From positions 1 to 48,285 of the forward strand of contig NZ_JBISEP010000024.1 in assembly GCF_044383835.1 (NCBI RefSeq): DNA of 48,285 nucleotides, given 5' to 3'. Below the pieces are notes generated by a model. It was given only the letters and a program-made list of their open reading frames with translations, was not told the origin of the DNA and did no database searches. This DNA comes from Paraliobacillus sp044383835 (GTDB lineage Bacteria > Bacillota > Bacilli > Bacillales > Amphibacillaceae). Shown piece after piece: positions 13,878 through 22,707 of this stretch (its first letter is position 1; each line of letters starts with the position of its first letter). Both the position numbers and the translations under genes were made by a program.

Positions 13878-15152
13878 TTATTTAATAACTGTTTTTCCAC
13901 CCATGTAAGCTTGTAATGCTTCAGGTACAAGTATTGAGCCATCTTCTTGCTGGTAGTTCTCCATAATAGCTGCTACCGTACGTCCAATAGCTAATCCTGA
14001 TCCATTCAATGTATGAACATATTCTGGTTTTGCTTTTTCCTCACGACGAAAACGAATTCCTGCACGACGCGCTTGGAAATCTTCGAAATTAGAACAAGAA
14101 GAAATTTCACGATACGTATTATTACTTGGCATCCAAACTTCTATATCGTATTTTTTAGCAGCAGTGAATCCCAAATCAGCTGTACACATACTCATGACAC
14201 GATACGGAAGTTTTAATAACTGTAGCACTTTTTCTGCATGTCCTGTTAATTTTTCTAACGCATCATAAGAATCTTCTGGTTTAACAAATTGAACAAGCTC
14301 AACTTTATTAAATTGATGTTGACGAATTAAACCACGTGTATCACGTCCAGCTGAACCTGCTTCTGAGCGGAAAGAAGCACTAAAAGCAACAAACTTTTGT
14401 GGTAATACATCAGCAGATAAAATATCGTCACGGTAATAGTTTGTTACTGGAACCTCAGCAGTTGGAACTAAGAAATACTCCCAATCTTCAATTTTAAATG
14501 CGTCTTCTTCAAATTTAGGTAATTGACCAGTTCCTATCATACTGGTTCTATTCACCATATATGGCGGTAACATTTCTTGATAGCCATGCTCATCTGCATG
14601 AAGATCCATCATAAAGTTCATCAACGCACGCTCTAATCGGGCACCTAGTCCTTTATAAAATACAAATCTGCTTCCTGTCACTTTACTTGCACGTTCAAAA
14701 TCTAAAATGTCTAATTCTGTAGCCAATTCCCAGTGAGGTTTTTGCTGAAATAAAGGTTGGTTTACTTCTCCCCATGCCCGAACCTCTTTATTATCATCTT
14801 CTGTTGCTCCAATTGGCGTTGATTCATGTGGAATATTTGGAATAGATAACAACAGTATTTCAAGTTTTTGTTCTACTTCTTTTAATGTAGTATCTATTTC
14901 TTTGATGCGATCACCAACTTCACGCATCTGACGAATCATTTCATCTGTATCTTTTTTTTCTTTTTTTAACACAGAGATTTGCTTAGATACATCATTTCGC
15001 TTGGCTTTCAATTGCTCTGTTTCAGCTATTAATTGACGTCTTTCATTATCAAGCTCACCAAATGCATCCAAATCAGATAAATCTTCTCCTCGGTGTGTCA
15101 ACTTTTCTTTAATTTCATCAAAGTAATTGCGTAATCGTTTCATATCTAACAT
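13878..15152 (-). CDS. serS: Seryl-tRNA synthetase
   Basis: A 424-residue class II synthetase. An N-terminal coiled-coil arm (about 25-105) grips the long variable arm of tRNA-Ser. The catalytic core carries the TAEVPVTNYYRDDIL region, motif 2 (SFRSEAGSAGRDTRGL) and motif 3 (NGSGLAIGRTVAAIMENY). It charges tRNA-Ser, and also starts selenocysteine in organisms that use it. Start ATG with GGAGGA. Expression is governed by an upstream T-box, and one of its substrate tRNAs is encoded 60 nt downstream. Confidence 0.97.
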   Translation of the reverse strand: MLDMKRLRNYFDEIKEKLTHRGEDLSDLDAFGELDNERRQLIAETEQLKAKRNDVSKQISVLKKEKKDTDEMIRQMREVGDRIKEIDTTLKEVEQKLEILLLSIPNIPHESTPIGATEDDNKEVRAWGEVNQPLFQQKPHWELATELDILDFERASKVTGSRFVFYKGLGARLERALMNFMMDLHADEHGYQEMLPPYMVNRTSMIGTGQLPKFEEDAFKIEDWEYFLVPTAEVPVTNYYRDDILSADVLPQKFVAFSASFRSEAGSAGRDTRGLIRQHQFNKVELVQFVKPEDSYDALEKLTGHAEKVLQLLKLPYRVMSMCTADLGFTAAKKYDIEVWMPSNNTYREISSCSNFEDFQARRAGIRFRREEKAKPEYVHTLNGSGLAIGRTVAAIMENYQQEDGSILVPEALQAYMGGKTVIK

Positions 15153-15186
15153 ACACTTATTCCTCCATTATCATTTTCTCATGAAA

Positions 15187-15395
15187 CAAACAAAAACCCT
15201 CATCCCTAAAAGTAAGGGACGAGAGTTTTTCCCGCGATACCACCCAGATTGAAGGAAAGACTTCCTTCCAGCTTCATTATAAGATAACGGCTTATGAGTA
15301 TAGCCGGGCATGATTTTCGACCACATACCTGCTCCAGGATGGATTCGCAGTAATCTTTCACTGATTCCCACCAACCATCAGCTCTCTAAGAGAAA
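15187..15395 (-). promoter_or_regulatory. T-box riboswitch of serS
   Basis: On the minus strand the leader has a Stem I region opening with AGAGAGCTGATGG, then the T-box GGGTGGTATCGCGGG (around 15231-15245), and finally a terminator: a long stem (15192-15207 with 15215-15230) followed by TTTTTGTTTG. Uncharged tRNA pairs with the T-box and favours the antiterminator. The segment GAATCCATCC (about 15338-15347) contains TCC, a serine codon in the expected place for the specifier. The call is firm; the exact specifier register is an inference. Confidence 0.93.
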
Positions 15396-15450
15396 GAAAA
15401 GACTGTTACTATTTCCTATCAATGCGTTGTTTGTTTATTTCACGACTTAT

Positions 15451-15480
15451 TTTGTACTATCATAACCAAATCTATATCAA
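15451..15480 (-). promoter_or_regulatory. Candidate serS promoter
   Basis: On the minus strand there is TTGATA (15475-15480), an 18-bp spacer and TACAAA (15451-15456), upstream of the T-box. The -35 overlaps the 3' end of pdxT. Confidence 0.4.
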
Positions 15481-16067
15481 GATGCAAGGTGTTTTTTTGA
15501 TTCTTCCACCATATTAATGAAATATTGCATTAATCGGTGATCTCTCGTTAACTCTGGATGGAAAGCACTACACAAATAGTTCCCTTCCCTTGCTGCAACA
15601 CATTTTCCTTGATTAAATGCTAATGTCTCTACATGTTTTCCAACTTCTTCAATGTATGGTGCTCGAATAAACACAGCCTCAAAGTCATCTGCAACACCTG
15701 TAATAGTCAACTTCGCTTCAAATGATTCGCGTTGTCTGCCAAATCCATTTCGCTCGATTTTGATATCCATTAATCCTAGATGTGATTGCTTTTGTCCGAC
15801 AATTTCTTTTGCTAGCAAAATCAACCCAGCACAAGTACCAAATATCGGTTTACCTTGTTTACCAAACTGTTGTAATGGAGTAAAAAAATCATATTGATCA
15901 ATTAAACGACGCATGGTCGTACTTTCACCACCAGGTAAAACGAGACCATCTATTTCATCAAGTTGTTCTTTCTTTTTTATTACAATTGCCTCTGCACCTG
16001 ACACTTTTATAGATTGAACATGCTCACGAACTGCACCTTGTAAGCCTAAGACTCCTATTTTTGTCAT
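15477..16067 (-). CDS. pdxT: Pyridoxal 5'-phosphate synthase glutaminase subunit PdxT
   Basis: A 196-residue class I glutamine amidotransferase with LPGGEST (oxyanion region), the nucleophile GTCAG (C79), and the His/Glu pair in AFHPELT (about 170-172). It releases ammonia from glutamine and passes it to PdxS for vitamin B6 synthesis; twelve copies decorate a PdxS dodecamer. It lies 23 nt behind pdxS with its own ribosome binding site (AAAGGAAGAG), as in B. subtilis yaaD-yaaE. Confidence 0.97.
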   Translation of the reverse strand: MTKIGVLGLQGAVREHVQSIKVSGAEAIVIKKKEQLDEIDGLVLPGGESTTMRRLIDQYDFFTPLQQFGKQGKPIFGTCAGLILLAKEIVGQKQSHLGLMDIKIERNGFGRQRESFEAKLTITGVADDFEAVFIRAPYIEEVGKHVETLAFNQGKCVAAREGNYLCSAFHPELTRDHRLMQYFINMVEESKKHLAS

Positions 16068-16090
16068 GTCATCTCTTCCTTTTTAACAAT

Positions 16091-16975
16091 TTACCATCCA
16101 CGATCTTGCATACGCTGTTCAGGTGCAATTGTACTTATTTCAATACCCTTCATTGCTGTACCAATCCCTTTAGAAACTTTTGCAATTAATTCATAATCAT
16201 CATAATGCGTTGTTGCTTCTACAATTGCTTTGGCAAATTTAGCTGGATCTTCTGATTTAAATATCCCTGATCCAACGAATACACCATCTGCACCTAATTG
16301 CATCATTAATGCAGCATCGGCAGGTGTAGCAACACCACCAGCTGCAAAATTAACTACTGGAAGGCGACCATTTTCTTTCATATCAACTAACACTTCATAT
16401 GGAGCACCTAATTCTTTAGCAAAAGTCATGATTTCATCAGAAGACATTGTAACTAATTGACGTACTTGCGCTTGTACTTCTCGCATATGTCTTACCGCTT
16501 CTACGATATTCCCTGTACCTGGCTCACCTTTTGTCCGTAACATAGAAGCACCTTCACCAATTCGACGTGCTGCCTCACCTAAATCACGACAACCACAAAC
16601 AAATGGAACAGTATAATCTTTTTTATTTAGATGATATACTTCATCAGCAGGTGTTAGTACTTCACTTTCATCAATGTAATCAACGCCCATTGATTCTAAC
16701 ACGCGTGCTTCAACAATATGACCAATACGTGCTTTAGCCATTACTGGAATGGATACAGCGTTCATCACGTCTTCGACAATCGTCAAATCCGCCATTCTTG
16801 CTACACCACCAGCTGCACGAATATCAGATGGAACACGTTCTAATGCCATTACTGCTACAGCACCTGCTTCTTCTGCAATTTTCGCTTGTTCGGCATTAAC
16901 AACGTCCATAATAACGCCGCCTTTTTGCATTTCTGCCATACCTCTTTTTACACGATCTGTTCCTACATTTGCCAT
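16091..16975 (-). CDS. pdxS: Pyridoxal 5'-phosphate synthase lyase subunit PdxS
   Basis: A 294-residue TIM-barrel enzyme. The Schiff-base lysine K81 lies in VMAKARIGH; other conserved blocks are RTKGEPGTGN (second lysine, K149 region) and AAGGVATPADAALMMQLGADGVFVGSGIF (phosphate site). It builds PLP directly from ribose 5-phosphate, glyceraldehyde 3-phosphate and ammonia. Start ATG with AGGGGGAT. It heads the pdxS-pdxT operon downstream of dacA, as in B. subtilis. Confidence 0.97.
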   Translation of the reverse strand: MANVGTDRVKRGMAEMQKGGVIMDVVNAEQAKIAEEAGAVAVMALERVPSDIRAAGGVARMADLTIVEDVMNAVSIPVMAKARIGHIVEARVLESMGVDYIDESEVLTPADEVYHLNKKDYTVPFVCGCRDLGEAARRIGEGASMLRTKGEPGTGNIVEAVRHMREVQAQVRQLVTMSSDEIMTFAKELGAPYEVLVDMKENGRLPVVNFAAGGVATPADAALMMQLGADGVFVGSGIFKSEDPAKFAKAIVEATTHYDDYELIAKVSKGIGTAMKGIEISTIAPEQRMQDRGW

Positions 16976-17127
16976 GATCTTATCCCCCTATATTATTAAA
17001 ATTGCAAACTTTTTTCAGTGAAAACTAATATGCAACATTGTATACCATTCATGCAGTTTAAATCAAGCTAATTTACACCTGTTTAATAGGAATTAACAAG
17101 TGAAAATTTCATTTTAAATAAATATTA

Positions 17128-17159
17128 AAAAAGGAATTGTCGAACGACAACTCCTTTTT
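17128..17159 (-). terminator. dacA terminator
   Basis: AAAAAGGAATTGTCG pairs with CGACAACTCCTTTTT, with a single mismatch and a tiny loop. It starts 14 nt after the dacA stop codon and separates it from pdxS. Confidence 0.85.
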
Positions 17160-17172
17160 AATCTAAATTATA

Positions 17173-18510
17173 TTAAGAGAACCAACCGGTAACAGTATCT
17201 TTTACGGTAGTAAAAATTCCACTAAAGAAATCTCCAATTGCACCAAGTGTTAACATGAACCAATTTGATTTTTCAACGGCACTTTTGGTCACAATTTCTA
17301 CTGATTGTACTTGTTTATCTTCAGTAATAAATCCATAGGCATTGTCGCCATTATAGATTAATTCCATTGTTCCTACTACTTGACCTTTTTTGATTGGAGC
17401 AACTAAATTGCCATCCTCATCTAATAATTTCTCATCAATGCTATATTGCACATCGTAAGCATCCTCTTCACCATTCTTAATCGTTGCAAGGAGTGCTTCA
17501 CTTGTTTCAATCTCAACGGTATCTTGCTTTCCTTTAGATACATCTAATGTAGACTTGTCTTTAATTTGATGACCTGCAGAATAAAGTTCATTTTGCGAAA
17601 ATTGATTGTAGCCATAATCCATTAATTTTTTCGTTTGTTCAAAACGAGCACCAATACTATCTGTCCGCATAACAACCGAAATTAATCGACGACCATCTCT
17701 TTCTGCTGTCCCAGTAAAGGTATAACCAGCTTCATCCGTATGTCCTGTTTTTAATCCATCGACACCTTCATAATAGTATTGTGCAAAGTTAGGTTTATCC
17801 CAAGGTAGCATCCAATTCCAATTATTCGTATGTTTACCATCTAATTCATCAGTTAGTTGGCTAGAAATATCCAATGCTTCTGGATAATCATTTACTAAAT
17901 GATATGCTAATAAAGCAGCTGCACGCGCAGAAAGTAAATTATTTGCGTCTGGGTTAGTCCCATCAGGATAGTCTTCACCAAGGCTACTATTAGATAGTCC
18001 TGTAGAGTTAACAAATTCAAACTCACCTAGGCCCATCTCCTCCCCTTTTTGATTCATCAGCTTGACAAATTCGCCTTCAGTTCCAGCAACTAATTCAGCT
18101 AAAGCAATACTTGTCCCATTATCTGAATTAATCGCCATAGCCTCATATAAATCACGGACTGTATACTGCTTATCTTGACGTAATCCAATACCTGAAGAAC
18201 TAACATCAGCAGAAATACGATAAGCATAATCACTGATACTGGTTTTCGTATCCCAGCTTATCTGACCTTTTTCAATTGCCTCTAAAACAAGGTACTCTGT
18301 CATCATTTTTGTCATACTTGCTGGTGGCAATTTCACATCAGCATTTTTAGCAAATAATACTTTTCCTGATTCTCCATCAACTAATATAGCTGATTCAGCA
18401 CTTACATCTAAGCTGTTTGCTTCAACTGTAAGGGGATGTAACCCGATAGAAGCAAAGAATAGCACACAAGTAAGTATAGTATACACGGATGTTTTTATTT
18501 TTCTTTTCAA
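17173..18510 (-). CDS. dacA: D-alanyl-D-alanine carboxypeptidase DacA (PBP5 type)
   Basis: A 445-residue low-molecular-weight penicillin-binding protein. It has a signal peptide (residues 1 to about 32, cleaved near VEANS), then the SMTK active site (S65, K68), SDN and KTG (in LKTGHTDEAG), a beta-rich PBP5 C-domain, and an amphipathic C-terminal anchor ending in a Trp-Phe helix. It trims the last D-Ala from peptidoglycan stem peptides. I start at a TTG at 18510, nine bases after TGGAGG; an upstream in-frame TTG at 18531 would lie before that ribosome binding site. Neighbours guaB and pdxS match B. subtilis. Confidence 0.95.
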   Translation of the reverse strand: MKRKIKTSVYTILTCVLFFASIGLHPLTVEANSLDVSAESAILVDGESGKVLFAKNADVKLPPASMTKMMTEYLVLEAIEKGQISWDTKTSISDYAYRISADVSSSGIGLRQDKQYTVRDLYEAMAINSDNGTSIALAELVAGTEGEFVKLMNQKGEEMGLGEFEFVNSTGLSNSSLGEDYPDGTNPDANNLLSARAAALLAYHLVNDYPEALDISSQLTDELDGKHTNNWNWMLPWDKPNFAQYYYEGVDGLKTGHTDEAGYTFTGTAERDGRRLISVVMRTDSIGARFEQTKKLMDYGYNQFSQNELYSAGHQIKDKSTLDVSKGKQDTVEIETSEALLATIKNGEEDAYDVQYSIDEKLLDEDGNLVAPIKKGQVVGTMELIYNGDNAYGFITEDKQVQSVEIVTKSAVEKSNWFMLTLGAIGDFFSGIFTTVKDTVTGWFS

Positions 18511-18631
18511 CCTTTTATACCTCCACGACAATTGTTATTACATACCGGATATTTTATCACACCCTATCAAAAAGTGGAACGTACTTTTGTAGGTGTTTTT
18601 AAATAAATTACTCATCATCGTGTATAAGTAA

Positions 18632-18667
18632 AAAGTATAACCAAGCAAAAGAACAAGGTTATACTTT
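18632..18667 (-). terminator. guaB terminator
   Basis: On the minus strand, AAAAGTATAACC pairs with GGTTATACTTTT around a 12-nt loop, followed by T's. It lies eight bases past the guaB stop codon. Confidence 0.85.
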
Positions 18668-18674
18668 TAATGAT

Positions 18675-20144
18675 TTATAATGAGTAATTTGGTGACTCTT
18701 TTGTAATTTGGACATCATGCGGATGCGATTCTCGCAAACCTGCACCAGTCATTCGAATAAACTTTGCATTCGTACGGAAATCGTTTAAATCTTTCGCACC
18801 ACAATAACCCATTCCTGCACGTAAACCTCCAAGTAGTTGGTGTACAGTGTCAGCTAGTGGTCCTTTATATGCTACTCTACCTTCAATTCCCTCAGGCACA
18901 AGTTTTTTCGTATCTGCTGTATCTTGGAAATATCGATCTTTTGAACCAGATTTCATTGATGCAACAGAACCCATTCCACGATAGACTTTATAACGACGTC
19001 CTTGGAAAATTTCTGTTTCTCCTGGACTTTCTGTCACACCAGCAAAAAGACTTCCTAACATAACTGTATGAGCACCTGCAGCTAATGCCTTTGCTATATC
19101 TCCCGAATATTTTATTCCACCGTCAGCAATAATTGGTACATTATGCTTGTTTGCCTCAGAAGCACAATCATTGATTGCTGTAATTTGCGGAACACCGACT
19201 CCTGCAACAACACGTGTTGTACAAATCGAACCTGGCCCGATTCCTACTTTGATAATATTTGCCCCTGCTTCAATTAATTCACGTGTTGCTTCAGCTGTAG
19301 CAACATTACCAGCAATAATATCTAGATCAGGATACATTTTTCGTACTTTTTTCACTTGATCCAATACACCTTGAGAATGTCCATGGGCTGTATCAACAAC
19401 AAGCACATCTACGCCAGATTCTACTAATTTTTCAATTCTAGTCATTGCGTCTCCAGTTACTCCTACTGCCGCTCCTACTAATAAACGACCATGTTTATCT
19501 TTAGCTGAGTAAGGAAATTCAATTACTTTTTCAATATCTTTAATCGTGATTAAACCTTTCAATACCCCATTATCATCAATTAATGGAAGCTTCTCTATGC
19601 GATGTTTTTGCAAAATTTCGCTAGCTTCATCCAAAGTAGTTCCAACAGGTGCTGTTACTAAATTGTTTGCTGTCATTACCTCAGAAATTTTAATGGAATA
19701 GTCTTCAATGAAACGTAAATCACGGTTCGTTAAAATTCCTACTAATACTTGATCCTCTTTATTATTTACAATAGGAACACCAGAAATTCTGAACTTACCC
19801 ATTAAATGTTCTGCATCAAAAACCTGATTCTCTGGTTGTAAGAAAAACGGATTTGTAATAACCCCACTCTCCGAACGTTTTACTCGATCAACATGCTCTG
19901 CTTGTTCTTCAATTGACATATTTTTGTGAATAATACCAATACCACCTTGACGCGCCATAGCAATGGCCATCTCCGCTTCCGTAACGGTATCCATACCGGC
20001 ACTAAGTAATGGTATATTTAATGTCATTCGATCTGATAATTTTGTTTGAATAGAAACCTCTCGTGGTAAAACTTCTGACTTTGCTGGAACTAATAACACA
20101 TCATCAAAGGTTAACCCTTCTTTCGCAAACTTATCCTGTCTCAT
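18675..20144 (-). CDS. guaB: Inosine-5'-monophosphate dehydrogenase
   Basis: A 489-residue enzyme. A catalytic barrel is interrupted by two CBS domains (about residues 95-205), the active-site loop is GIGPGSICTTR with C308, and the flap region includes YRGMGSVASM and RVAYKGPL. It oxidises IMP to XMP with NAD, the committed step of GMP synthesis; the CBS pair senses nucleotides. GGAGGT lies before the ATG. I see no purine riboswitch in the 200 bp upstream. It stands between divergent yaaC and dacA, as in B. subtilis. Confidence 0.97.
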   Translation of the reverse strand: MRQDKFAKEGLTFDDVLLVPAKSEVLPREVSIQTKLSDRMTLNIPLLSAGMDTVTEAEMAIAMARQGGIGIIHKNMSIEEQAEHVDRVKRSESGVITNPFFLQPENQVFDAEHLMGKFRISGVPIVNNKEDQVLVGILTNRDLRFIEDYSIKISEVMTANNLVTAPVGTTLDEASEILQKHRIEKLPLIDDNGVLKGLITIKDIEKVIEFPYSAKDKHGRLLVGAAVGVTGDAMTRIEKLVESGVDVLVVDTAHGHSQGVLDQVKKVRKMYPDLDIIAGNVATAEATRELIEAGANIIKVGIGPGSICTTRVVAGVGVPQITAINDCASEANKHNVPIIADGGIKYSGDIAKALAAGAHTVMLGSLFAGVTESPGETEIFQGRRYKVYRGMGSVASMKSGSKDRYFQDTADTKKLVPEGIEGRVAYKGPLADTVHQLLGGLRAGMGYCGAKDLNDFRTNAKFIRMTGAGLRESHPHDVQITKESPNYSL

Positions 20145-20347
20145 CTTTAAATGTTACCTCCTTGAATATTATTTTTTTAAAAAATCGATTATTATGGGCA
20201 TTGCTGGTTAAGCTACAAAAGATCAATCCAAAGCAAGCTCTTTTTTCTTATTGTTATTTACAATACGACATCGAAACATGTTTTTCAACCTTTTTTATAA
20301 CCAAACTTAAATTCCGAATAATAATACCTTCATAAAGGAGACACCCT

Positions 20348-21301
20348 ATGAAGCAAAAGATTGTCACTTTATATAATTATCTACAATCACAAGATAATGC
20401 ACGTCACTTTCTTAATCACTGTTATAAGAAACAAGAGATAAGCGATTGTAAAAATTGGAGCTATCTAAATGGTGAGCGGTTTTATTATATGATTAAACAT
20501 GGTTTAATGTATTATAAAACGGCTGATCAATCACCTCTCACCATTCGTCCTCTGCTTTATTATTACGGTATGATGCATCTTATTAAAGCTTGTCTATTAA
20601 CTGTTATCCCAACGTATCCTGAAAGCACAGCTTTATTAGCACATGGTTTGTCTACACGTAAACAAAAAAAACAAAACTATCAATTATTAAAAGATGAAGT
20701 AAAAATACAACAAAAAGGGTTGTTCCCTTACTTTTCAACACACCTGTTTCGAGTTAAATCGTTTACAAAAGAAAAGTTATGTATTGAATATTTATTACAA
20801 GCAATCCCTGAATTAGATGAATTATTTTATTTACAACAAAAAAAGCACAATTTTATCAAAGTGGGAAATGCAAATGAACGGATACTTACATTCCCCTTCA
20901 CAATCTTAGATAGATATCACTTAACTCAAAATCGATTTATTAAAAAATTGCAATCTTATATAACAATTGCTACTATTCATCAAACAAGCTCAAGCTTTCA
21001 ATGCGTACTAGATCAGCCAATTTCTCTTATAGCAAACCAACCATTGTATATTCATTCTCAAAACAATAATATCTACTTCCCATTAAGTACCAATGTACCC
21101 TTGCAAAACCATGAAATTATGCACCACTTTATGCTACTTTATCATCTTAGTATGCTTGCTCGTTATGAATCAGAATGGTGGGGAGACTTTGTACAAACAC
21201 AACATTCAAGTGACTTTTCTCTCATTACACTGTTTTTAAATATAACAGCAAAAAAAGTTCCACACTACTTTGGGAGCTATCTACAACGTTATATGCCATA
21301 A
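20348..21301 (+). CDS. yaaC: YaaC-like protein
   Basis: A 317-residue, basic, Tyr- and His-rich protein without signal peptide or clear membrane segment. The N-terminal region (ARHFLNHCYKK, then LLYYYGMMHLIKACLL) and the size match the B. subtilis YaaC family, which also lies beside guaB and is transcribed away from it. AAAGGAG precedes the ATG. Function unknown. The paired-Tyr helix next to an HLIKA motif recalls HEPN-like folds, but this is only an impression. Confidence 0.85.
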   Translation: MKQKIVTLYNYLQSQDNARHFLNHCYKKQEISDCKNWSYLNGERFYYMIKHGLMYYKTADQSPLTIRPLLYYYGMMHLIKACLLTVIPTYPESTALLAHGLSTRKQKKQNYQLLKDEVKIQQKGLFPYFSTHLFRVKSFTKEKLCIEYLLQAIPELDELFYLQQKKHNFIKVGNANERILTFPFTILDRYHLTQNRFIKKLQSYITIATIHQTSSSFQCVLDQPISLIANQPLYIHSQNNNIYFPLSTNVPLQNHEIMHHFMLLYHLSMLARYESEWWGDFVQTQHSSDFSLITLFLNITAKKVPHYFGSYLQRYMP

Positions 21302-21328
21302 CCATTCACTTAGAACTTGATCATTTTA

Positions 21329-22399
21329 CTAAAAGACATGCTTAATATATAATACAGGATGTTCTTTTAATGCAATCATTTCTCCAGATTCTAACTGGAT
21401 AATCGGACGTGTCGGAAACGCTGGTTCCCTATGCACAATCTCTCCTATTAATTGGTTGGAAAGTTCTACCTTTGTTCCTACTGGGAAGTCTGTGCATAAT
21501 TTCATAAACTTTTTCAAAATGTGATAATCAAATTTTTGGTAGCTATCCCTCTCCATTTCCTCTAGTACCAAAAATGGTGATTGTTTCTCTCGATAGCGAC
21601 GTTCTGAGGTCATTGCATGATACGTATCACAGATAGCGATTATTTGCGCAAAAGAATGAATTTTATCTGCTTTTAATCCTAAAGGATATCCAGAACCATC
21701 TGGTCTTTCATGATGCTGTAAAATAGCTAATTTAGCTCCTTTACTTAAAGCAGATGATTTTTCAATGTAGCGATAAGAATATATTGGGTGCTTTTTAATT
21801 TCTTTAAATTCTGCTTCAGTTAATAAACCTGTTTTTGAAAAAATAGAATGATTAATTTTAGCCATACCACTTTCTGCTAAAAATGCTGCAATTCCAACTT
21901 GTTTCCATTCTTTCTTCATCCCTAATCTTTTTGCTAATAAACCTGCTAGTAAGCTAGTAGCAATACTATGATGATAAAAGTAATCTTCTATGTTGGAATA
22001 ACGATATAATTCAAAAATCGTTATTTCAAATTCCTCAATTCGTTCTAATAAGGGGACAATCAATTCTCTTACTTTATTTATTCGTAAATAGGAACCACTT
22101 TGCCAATGGGAAAACATCTTTTTATAAAGAAAAACAATGTCTTGATACTGTTCAATTAACGGCTTTGATTCAACTTTTTTTTCTTTCTTTTTATTTACTA
22201 TTTTTTCTTTTGGATGAAAAGGAGTACCATTTGCTAATTGAGGTGATACTCTGACCTCATTGATTAAGAAGTAGTGAAGTACTTCAATATGTAATTCACT
22301 TATAACTGTATTCTTTGATATAATTGGTCGATTTGTCTTTCCAAACACATCATCGATAAGTACACACTGAGGAGTTAATTGTGATGGATGAACTTCCAT
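21329..22399 (-). CDS. HD-GYP domain protein with altered metal-binding motif
   Basis: A 356-residue protein. An N-terminal regulatory part (about 1-135) is followed by an HD-GYP domain (about 140-330). Conserved features are the HHSIATSL helix, KKHPIYSYRYI, QHHERPDGSGYP and CDTYHAMTSERRYR, so the c-di-GMP-binding GYP motif is intact. The HDxGK signature is instead AESGM (A175, E176), losing the metal-binding His and Asp. The protein may therefore bind c-di-GMP without cutting it, or use another metal geometry. I start at the ATG at 22399 (AGGTGG eight bases upstream) rather than an upstream GTG. It replaces the rRNA operon site of B. subtilis between gyrA and yaaC, together with nagA. Confidence 0.88.
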   Translation of the reverse strand: MEVHPSQLTPQCVLIDDVFGKTNRPIISKNTVISELHIEVLHYFLINEVRVSPQLANGTPFHPKEKIVNKKKEKKVESKPLIEQYQDIVFLYKKMFSHWQSGSYLRINKVRELIVPLLERIEEFEITIFELYRYSNIEDYFYHHSIATSLLAGLLAKRLGMKKEWKQVGIAAFLAESGMAKINHSIFSKTGLLTEAEFKEIKKHPIYSYRYIEKSSALSKGAKLAILQHHERPDGSGYPLGLKADKIHSFAQIIAICDTYHAMTSERRYREKQSPFLVLEEMERDSYQKFDYHILKKFMKLCTDFPVGTKVELSNQLIGEIVHREPAFPTRPIIQLESGEMIALKEHPVLYIKHVF

Positions 22400-22707
22400 A
22401 ATCAACACCACCTTTTTATGTTTATCATCATATAAAAATTAAATCATTTTCTATTGCGATTTAGCATTTATATAAACTGTTATCTAAGCAAAATATTAAT
22501 TGATATTTCTTTTATTTTGTAAGTGGCTAAAACATTTAAAGTACTAGAAACTGAGTCTCTTAGTTTTCACTAATGTTACATGGCAACTAGATGCTTATAA
22601 GTATCTGTACAAATCGATTCAAATTCAGGATAGCAGTAGCGCTAGCTAATTGTTTTTAAAAAATGCTTCATTCATTTTTGTTGATTACATTTAATATAAA
22701 CTTTCAA
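22400..22707. other. Non-coding gap between nagA and the HD-GYP gene
   Basis: About 310 bases of AT-rich DNA with no open frame of note. I find no convincing terminator for nagA and only weak promoter-like stretches for the HD-GYP gene. In B. subtilis this chromosomal interval holds an rRNA operon, but no rRNA or tRNA sequence is visible here. Confidence 0.6.

Noticed and set aside
15171..15374. 67-codon minus-strand open frame upstream of serS
   Set aside because: It lies wholly within the serS T-box leader and covers its terminator and antiterminator.
20145..20347. A guanine riboswitch upstream of guaB
   Set aside because: I looked for the conserved purine aptamer core on the minus strand and did not find it, nor a terminator between promoter and start.
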